A DNA stretch of 7,227 nucleotides, taken from assembly GCA_041678685.1 (NCBI GenBank), contig JBAYNV010000109.1:1-7227 (forward strand). Reading direction: 5' to 3'. Below the pieces are notes generated by a model, which saw nothing but the letters and a program-made list of their open reading frames with translations, did no database searches and was not told the origin of the DNA. Shown in pieces: positions 1-4,438 of this stretch (positions are counted from its first letter, which is position 1; every line of letters starts with the position of its first letter). This DNA is from DUPQ01 sp041678685 (GTDB lineage: Bacteria; Bacillota; Clostridia; DUPQ01). Made by a program: the position numbers and the translations under genes.

Positions 1-17
1 ACATAATCGATTTTTAA

Positions 18-94
18 TGGTCGGAGTGACAAGATTCGAACTTGCGACCCCTTGAACCCCATTCAAGTACTCTACCGGACTGAGCCACACCCCG
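18..94 (-). tRNA. tRNA-Pro, anticodon GGG, CCA encoded
   Basis: On the minus strand this folds into a complete cloverleaf of 77 nt including the encoded CCA (18-20). The acceptor stem CGGGGTG pairs with CACTCCG with one G-U pair. The D stem is GCTC with GAGT, and the anticodon stem is CTTGA with TCAAG. The T arm is GCAAG-TTCGAAT-CTTGT. The loop reads ATGGGGT, so the anticodon at 58-60 is GGG, which reads proline CCC and CCU codons. C1-G72, A73 and G37 are the usual identity features of bacterial tRNA-Pro. Positions 32 and 38 are A and U, the pair known to be typical of the GGG proline isoacceptor. The gene starts 23 bp after the lgt stop codon and has its own consensus promoter. I see no terminator in the 17 bases that remain before the window edge. 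Confidence 0.96.
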
Positions 95-103
95 ACTTGT
101 TTT

Positions 104-131
104 ATTATAACTTGATATCACTTTTTGTCAA
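104..131 (-). promoter_or_regulatory. Consensus sigma-70/sigma-A promoter for tRNA-Pro
   Basis: On the minus strand the -35 box TTGACA lies at 126-131 and the -10 box TATAAT at 104-109, separated by 16 bp. Both hexamers match the vegetative consensus at all six positions. Initiation about 6-8 bases after the -10 box would fall near 96-98, two to four bases before the mature tRNA 5' end at 94. The -35 box lies inside the last codons of lgt (Ile373-Asp374-Lys375), and the lgt stop codon falls in the spacer. Strong promoters close to the mature 5' end are expected for tRNA genes. The start site itself is inferred. Confidence 0.85.
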
Positions 132-1248
132 TATCAACTTCCCTTTCATCTTTTACAGATTGCTCCATATCGGCAGTTTTCGTGTCTACTTCTTTCTCTT
201 CCGTCAATTCGTCTTTGACATTTTTGATATCATTGTTTTCATCAGGAATATATGTCTCTTTATCAACAAGGATATCCTTATATTCTGACGTTCCAACTTC
301 AATCTCCTGATCATCAACAAGTGATTTGAGAAACATTTTCTTATCTTTAGCTCTCATTATTGAGATGATAATCAGCATAAGGCCAAAGAAAATAGTACAT
401 ATCAGAGCGATAAGTCTCGAAAGCTTGATATCTGTATTACCTAAGTATAATGGGTCTATTCTGATCCCTTCAATAAAAAATCTGTATGTTCCATATGACA
501 TAGCATATATGCACAAGGATCTTCCATTAAAGTACTTACCGTTTTTTGCAATAAGGATCAAAATCAGAAAAAGCACTAAATTACATACTGATTCATAAAA
601 GAATGTCGGATGTACGCCTATATAATCAAAGGTCATATCGTTCACAGTCGCTACGAGCGTGCTGTCAACTATTCCCATCGAATATAATTCTTCTTCGATC
701 GTACCTGCAATATTACCGCCTATTTTCATACTGGTCATTCCCAGACTGCTTAATATACTGCTTGGATTCACGGGGAGGCCATAAGCTTCTTTATTAAAGA
801 AGTTGCCCCATCTTCCTATTGCCTGCGCAAGTGCTATATATGGAACTATCAGATCACCCAATTTCAGAAAGTTTATCTTGCTGATCTTACAGTATACTGA
901 AGCGGAAATAAAACCACCGATCAATGCACCGAAAATCGACATACCGCCATCGCGGATATTCAACATCTCCCTGAAAGTCCATTCATTTTCCAATGTGCCC
1001 AGAATATATAATCCTCTGCCGCATAAAACACCGAATATGATACCGACAAGGCATATATTCAGTAGATCATCTTCCTTAATACCATACTTTTTCGCAGCTC
1101 TCAAAACCAGAACAACAGCAAGACATACTGCACAGGAAATAATCAGACCATACCAATATACTTCAAATCCGAAAATACTAAAAGCAACTCTGCTTATAGA
1201 TAACTCTATACCTCCGAATAAATTTGGAAAAGATACTGTACTTTTCAT
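118..1248 (-). CDS. lgt: Prolipoprotein diacylglyceryl transferase
   Basis: Integral membrane enzyme that transfers diacylglycerol from phosphatidylglycerol to the lipobox cysteine of prolipoproteins, the first step of lipoprotein maturation. The 376-residue product has about seven hydrophobic segments. Family motifs appear in order: YWYGL (31-35), GGMSIFGALIGG (101-112), GRWGNFFNKEAYG (145-157, with Arg146, Asn149 and Glu154), VHPTFFYES (212-220) and RFFIEGIR (256-263, with Arg256 and Glu260). The position matching the essential His103 of E. coli Lgt is Phe106. After the last membrane segment (about 276-299) comes a hydrophilic tail, 300-376, in which about half the residues are charged; most family members end near the membrane or have shorter tails. 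The ATG start is set by a strong GAGGTGG ribosome binding site. The gene follows ribF after 57 bp, and its last codons contain the -35 box of the tRNA promoter. Confidence 0.96.
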   Translation of the reverse strand: MKSTVSFPNLFGGIELSISRVAFSIFGFEVYWYGLIISCAVCLAVVLVLRAAKKYGIKEDDLLNICLVGIIFGVLCGRGLYILGTLENEWTFREMLNIRDGGMSIFGALIGGFISASVYCKISKINFLKLGDLIVPYIALAQAIGRWGNFFNKEAYGLPVNPSSILSSLGMTSMKIGGNIAGTIEEELYSMGIVDSTLVATVNDMTFDYIGVHPTFFYESVCNLVLFLILILIAKNGKYFNGRSLCIYAMSYGTYRFFIEGIRIDPLYLGNTDIKLSRLIALICTIFFGLMLIIISIMRAKDKKMFLKSLVDDQEIEVGTSEYKDILVDKETYIPDENNDIKNVKDELTEEKEVDTKTADMEQSVKDEREVDIDKK

Positions 1249-1252
1249 TAAC

Positions 1253-1259
1253 CCACCTC
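1253..1259 (-). promoter_or_regulatory. Strong ribosome binding site of lgt
   Basis: GAGGTGG on the minus strand, ending four bases before the ATG at 1246-1248 (six if only the GAGGT core pairs). It is the strongest Shine-Dalgarno match among the starts in this window. It fits independent translation of lgt, whereas the upstream genes are coupled by overlap. Confidence 0.8.
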
Positions 1260-1299
1260 ATTTCTAATTAACGGAATCCACAACAAGCACGTATTAAAA

Positions 1300-1328
1300 A
1301 GTATACTACTCCTTGTAGTTTTTAACAA
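1300..1328 (-). promoter_or_regulatory. Possible promoter for lgt overlapping the ribF 3' end
   Basis: On the minus strand TTGTTA (1323-1328) is followed after 17 bp by TATACT (1300-1305). The boxes match the vegetative consensus at 4 of 6 and 5 of 6 positions with ideal spacing. The -35 box lies in the last codons of ribF and the -10 box directly follows its TAG stop. Transcription would begin near 1292 and give lgt a leader of about 45 nt. Such matches are common by chance in AT-rich DNA, so this is a candidate only. I find no terminator hairpin in the gap, so read-through from the upstream operon is also likely. Confidence 0.4.
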
Positions 1329-2235
1329 TACTAATATCCTTCATTACAGCCTCTGTAAGCTCATTTAAATCATCAAATCTACGTTCATCCCTTATGCGGT
1401 CAATAAATTCAATTTTCATTATTTCACCATATAAATCTACATTACCGATGTCGATCAGATGCGTTTCTATGGAGATCCCATTAAATGCTTTTGTATGTAA
1501 TGTAGGTTTGATACCGACATTAGTAACACTCCTATACGATATGCCATTGATCATTGATACGGTGTGGTATACTCCCGATCGGGGTATCACTTTATTTTCC
1601 GGTATCTTCATGTTTGCAGTAGGAAAACCAAGTTTTGAACCTAAGGAATTACCATGTATTATATTTCCTGTAAGCGAATATTTTCTTCCAAGCATATTAT
1701 TCGCTTGTATTATCAATCCTGATTTCAGATAATTTCTGATATTTGTGGAACTGACGACTTCCTTTTCAAATTCTACTTTATCAACGATCACTACTTCAAT
1801 ATCCAGGCGTTCGCATACCTTTTTTAATAGACCGGTATTGCCTTTTCCATGTGCTCCGAATCTATAGTTATAACCGGCAACAACAGTATCCGCATTAAAC
1901 GTGTTTACTAATATCGATTCTATGAATACTTCCGGTTCAATATGTGAAAAAGCTATATCAAAATCCTGAAAAAACAGTATGTCTAGATTTTCATTTTCGA
2001 TAAGTTTTGTTTTTTCTACATTATCAGACAGTAATTCGATTTTCATATCACTTAATATCTGAGAAGGATGATTTGTGAATGTATATACCATAGACTCGAT
2101 ATTTTTCTTTTTAGCTATTATCACAGCATTACTTAAAAGTATTTTATGCGCTATATGAATGCCGTCAAAGCTGCCAAGAGCTATTACCTTTTTCTTTCTT
2201 GATATATCACTTTTATCGTTTAAGTAAGTTTTCAA
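1306..2235 (-). CDS. ribF: Bifunctional riboflavin kinase / FAD synthetase
   Basis: Cytoplasmic enzyme that phosphorylates riboflavin to FMN and then adenylylates FMN to FAD. With the start chosen here it has 309 residues, normal for the family. The N-terminal nucleotidyltransferase domain shows ALGSFDGIHIAH (19-30; the family norm is FDGxHxGH, and here the glycine is Ala29), YNYRFG (122-127) and VSSTNIR (161-167). The C-terminal kinase domain shows LGFPTAN (202-208), PRSGVY (218-223), VTNVGIKPT (237-245) and Glu257, which aligns with the usual catalytic glutamate. I chose the TTG at 2233-2235: it overlaps the truB stop as TTGA, follows GGAAAGG by 10 bases, and gives an N-terminus (MKTYLND) like that of other RibF proteins. 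A TTG at 2260-2262 is also in frame and would add nine residues, but it has no ribosome binding site. No FMN riboswitch precedes the gene. Confidence 0.94.
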   Translation of the reverse strand: MKTYLNDKSDISRKKKVIALGSFDGIHIAHKILLSNAVIIAKKKNIESMVYTFTNHPSQILSDMKIELLSDNVEKTKLIENENLDILFFQDFDIAFSHIEPEVFIESILVNTFNADTVVAGYNYRFGAHGKGNTGLLKKVCERLDIEVVIVDKVEFEKEVVSSTNIRNYLKSGLIIQANNMLGRKYSLTGNIIHGNSLGSKLGFPTANMKIPENKVIPRSGVYHTVSMINGISYRSVTNVGIKPTLHTKAFNGISIETHLIDIGNVDLYGEIMKIEFIDRIRDERRFDDLNELTEAVMKDISIVKNYKE

Positions 2236-2252
2236 TACAGAGATACCTTTCC
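2232..2252 (-). promoter_or_regulatory. truB/ribF TTGA overlap with ribosome binding site
   Basis: Minus strand: GGAAAGG at 2246-2252, then 10 bases, then TTGA at 2232-2235. The TTG would start ribF and the TGA ends truB. This is the TTG counterpart of the ATGA overlaps in the same operon and is the main reason for choosing this ribF start. Termination-reinitiation coupling is inferred. Confidence 0.6.
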
Positions 2253-3122
2253 GGTAAGGCAACCGTTACTGTCTATATATCCTATTCCAATGATCTCGCC
2301 ATTTCCTAACTTTATAACATAATCTCCTTGTTCTTTTTCAGTCGATATCTTAATACCGTATTTATACTTTCTCAGTTCTTCTTCATTGATTTTCAAAGAT
2401 ACCAGGTCTATCGCACTCTCCAACCCTATGAAGCATTTTTCCAGACAACCCTCATCTTGTAAACTCACAAGCTGTTCATATGTATATGCGTCTTCAACTT
2501 TAAAATTGCCTACAGCAGTTCTCATAAGCTTATCCATAACTGCACCTGTGGCAAGCTTTTCCCCTATATCGTTACATAAACTTCTAATATATGTACCTTT
2601 TGAGCAGTTTACTTCAAATGAGATCCTTATGACCTTTTCAGCATTATATATTTCATCATTCACTCTGATATCATTTATGCTGTATATTTCGATCGAAGCA
2701 CCCTTGATTTTCACGTCCTCATTATTTCTTGCATACTCATATAGCTTTCTGCCATCCACTTTTTTTGCTGAATACTTGGGAGGTATCTGTATCTGCTGCC
2801 CTATGAATGATCTGACAGTATCTGTAATGATCACTTTATCAAGTTTTGAAGGATCGATATATCGTGTTATCGCACCGGTAGTATCATAAGTATCTGTCGA
2901 AATACCCAGAAGCATTTCAGTTTTATATGTTTTATCTTTTTTTATGATATAGTCTGCTAGTCTTGTCGTTTTACCTATACAAACTATAAGAATACCTTCA
3001 GCTATCGGATCCAATGTGCCGGTGTGACCTATCTTCTTCGTATCGAAAAGCTTCCTTAGCATGAATATCTGTTTGAATGAAGTAATATTTTTTTCTTTGT
3101 ATAATAATAAAATACCGTTCAT
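2232..3122 (-). CDS. truB: tRNA pseudouridine-55 synthase
   Basis: Converts U55 in the T loop of tRNAs to pseudouridine; the family also acts as a tRNA folding chaperone. The product has 296 residues, the usual bacterial length. The catalytic loop GHTGTLDP (32-39) is intact, with Asp38 as the nucleophile, and is followed by GILIVCIGKTTRLADY (43-58), KTYKTEMLLG and TDTYDTTGAI, all standard TruB segments. A later segment, NCSKGTYIRSL, is the conserved region near the active site. Residues from about 240 to the end resemble the small C-terminal PUA-like domain. The early motif usually reading KPxGxTS is KEKNITS here (9-15), lacking the Pro and Gly. The ATG overlaps the nrnA stop as ATGA (3119-3122) and has only a weak ribosome binding site, so translation probably depends on ribosomes finishing nrnA. 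Confidence 0.96.
   Translation of the reverse strand: MNGILLLYKEKNITSFKQIFMLRKLFDTKKIGHTGTLDPIAEGILIVCIGKTTRLADYIIKKDKTYKTEMLLGISTDTYDTTGAITRYIDPSKLDKVIITDTVRSFIGQQIQIPPKYSAKKVDGRKLYEYARNNEDVKIKGASIEIYSINDIRVNDEIYNAEKVIRISFEVNCSKGTYIRSLCNDIGEKLATGAVMDKLMRTAVGNFKVEDAYTYEQLVSLQDEGCLEKCFIGLESAIDLVSLKINEEELRKYKYGIKISTEKEQGDYVIKLGNGEIIGIGYIDSNGCLTGKVSLY
3119..3122 (-). promoter_or_regulatory. nrnA/truB ATGA start-stop overlap
   Basis: The truB ATG and the nrnA TGA share two bases. The nearest purine-rich stretch (GGAAAAA) ends too far upstream to be a good ribosome binding site, which points to coupled reinitiation as the main route to TruB. The coupling is inferred. Confidence 0.6.
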
Positions 3123-4093
3123 TGATAGTATTTTTCCAAACTCTTCATTATTAATTTACACACTTCACCAGTACTCTTTGTAGATACAAATCCTGCTGCT
3201 CTTGTATGCCCTCCGCCGTTGTTTTCGCACGCTATAAGAGAAACATCGACCATATCGACATTAGACCTTAAGTTAACTTTTACCTCACCGTTATCCCTGT
3301 CTCTTACAAATACTCCGACATCAACACCGTCGATATTCTTAACTATATTTACAAGACCTTCGAAATCTTCATCTGTGACATCCAGTGATTTATATTCATC
3401 ATATCTGATAGAAGACAATGCTACTTTCCCATTGAAATATATCTTTATGTTCTGTATCGTACTTTCGTACAGTCTCAGCTTTTTCAAGTTTGTTTTTTCG
3501 AATACCCACTCAGATATCTTCTGTATATCTATCCCGGTATCCATGAGCTCTGCGGAGATTTCAAAGCACTTTTTATTTGTATTCTGATATCTGAACCCTC
3601 CTGTATCTGTCGATATGGCCACATATATCCCCTGTGCCATGTCATGATCGATCCGTACACCCATCTGTTTCATGAGATAAAAAAGTATTTCACCTACCGA
3701 AGACGCATCGCAGTCTATATAGTTATATAAACCATATTCATTATTAGTTTTATGATGATCGATGTTATATGTTATAGAAGACAAATATATTCCCTGTCTT
3801 TTACCTAGTCTGTTTATATCGCCTGTATCTAAGGCTATACACACCTCATACTCATACTTTTTACTTTCATCATATATCTGGATATCGATACCTTCATTCA
3901 TGAACATATATACAGAAGGTATTTTCTCTTCCATCAATATGATCACATCTTTTTTGATCACTTGAAGATACTTTGCTAAAGCGATGCAGCAGCCTACAGC
4001 ATCACCATCAGCCATTACATGAGGGAATAAAATGAACCTGTTGTTCTTTTTTATGTCACTATTCAGTTGGTTTGCTATTTCTGCTAACTTCAT
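3119..4093 (-). CDS. nrnA: DHH-family nanoRNase / pAp phosphatase (NrnA)
   Basis: Predicted to degrade very short RNA oligonucleotides to mononucleotides and to dephosphorylate 3'-phosphoadenosine 5'-phosphate (pAp); B. subtilis NrnA does both. The 324 residues match the family length. The DHH domain has the metal-binding motifs: HVMADGD (25-31, usually HxxPDGD), ALDTGD (87-92), DHH (112-114) and STDTGGFRY (161-169). The DHHA1 domain follows, with VNLRSN (273-278) and GGGHTRAAGF (293-302), which recognises the substrate. The location between rbfA and truB is the classic Firmicutes position of this gene. The start ATG lies 35 nt inside rbfA, has AGGA 10 bases upstream (4104-4107), and gives a typical N-terminus; no later start would preserve the first motif. 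Substrate preference cannot be read from sequence. Confidence 0.93.
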   Translation of the reverse strand: MKLAEIANQLNSDIKKNNRFILFPHVMADGDAVGCCIALAKYLQVIKKDVIILMEEKIPSVYMFMNEGIDIQIYDESKKYEYEVCIALDTGDINRLGKRQGIYLSSITYNIDHHKTNNEYGLYNYIDCDASSVGEILFYLMKQMGVRIDHDMAQGIYVAISTDTGGFRYQNTNKKCFEISAELMDTGIDIQKISEWVFEKTNLKKLRLYESTIQNIKIYFNGKVALSSIRYDEYKSLDVTDEDFEGLVNIVKNIDGVDVGVFVRDRDNGEVKVNLRSNVDMVDVSLIACENNGGGHTRAAGFVSTKSTGEVCKLIMKSLEKYYQ

Positions 4094-4424
4094 CTATCAA
4101 TTTTCCTATCCTGATACCCTGCTCAATATAATCGTTATATTGGAATCTCAGTTCAGGTATGCGCCTTATCTCGATTCTTTGTCCTACAAGTTTCCTTATA
4201 TATCCGGCAGCGCTAAGTATGGCAGCCATACTGTCTTTGATCTGTTTCTCGTCACCTAACATACTTACATAAACATCAGTATATGAAAGATCATTTGATG
4301 TCTTTACATTGACAATCGATATCACTGTTGCTGAAAGACGCGGATCCTTGATATCCTCGCGTAAAATTGACGATATTTCCTTCTTCAATTCTTCATTGAG
4401 ACGTTCAAGTCTTTTTTCTTTCAT
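4059..4424 (-). CDS. rbfA: 30S ribosome-binding factor A
   Basis: Small KH-like protein that binds the immature 30S subunit and assists maturation of the 5' end of 16S rRNA; important in the cold in other bacteria. The 121-residue product carries the family pattern: basic N-terminus with ERLNEELKKEISSILRE, then IKDPRLSA (25-32), a beta strand ending TDVYVSMLG (49-57), the helix AAGYIRKLVGQRIEIR (72-87) and IPELRFQYND (89-98). The ATG overlaps the infB stop as ATGA (4421-4424) and is preceded by GAGGT nine bases upstream. The 3' end overlaps nrnA by 35 nt. Cotranscription with infB fits the shared role in initiation and 30S assembly. Confidence 0.96.
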   Translation of the reverse strand: MKEKRLERLNEELKKEISSILREDIKDPRLSATVISIVNVKTSNDLSYTDVYVSMLGDEKQIKDSMAAILSAAGYIRKLVGQRIEIRRIPELRFQYNDYIEQGIRIGKLIDEVSRNSKPTE

Positions 4425-4438
4425 GCTTTTACGACCTC
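4421..4438 (-). promoter_or_regulatory. infB/rbfA ATGA overlap with ribosome binding site
   Basis: Minus strand: GAGGT at 4434-4438, nine bases, then ATGA at 4421-4424. The ATG starts rbfA and the TGA ends infB. The ribosome binding site lies inside the last codons of infB, so rbfA can recruit ribosomes itself as well as by reinitiation. Confidence 0.7.

Noticed and set aside
1..17. Terminator of the tRNA gene
   Set aside because: Only 17 bases remain after the CCA end. They include a short A-run on the transcript strand but no stem, so nothing can be called.
113..120. Perfect palindrome TGATATCA in the tRNA promoter spacer, as an operator
   Set aside because: It is only 8 bp, AT-rich and formed partly by the lgt stop codon. 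The motif GATATC/ATATC is frequent in this window, so chance is the simpler explanation.
803..1267. Plus-strand open frame of 154 codons opposite lgt
   Set aside because: Antisense shadow of lgt with no recognisable domain or good ribosome binding site. The same applies to the other plus-strand open frames across the window, including 2386-2889 opposite truB.
1249..1305. Terminator or riboswitch between ribF and lgt
   Set aside because: The only inverted repeat (TTAA(TA)CG with CGTTAA) is short, bulged and has a 16-base loop, with no GC-rich stem or U-run after it. The gap is too short for a known riboswitch.
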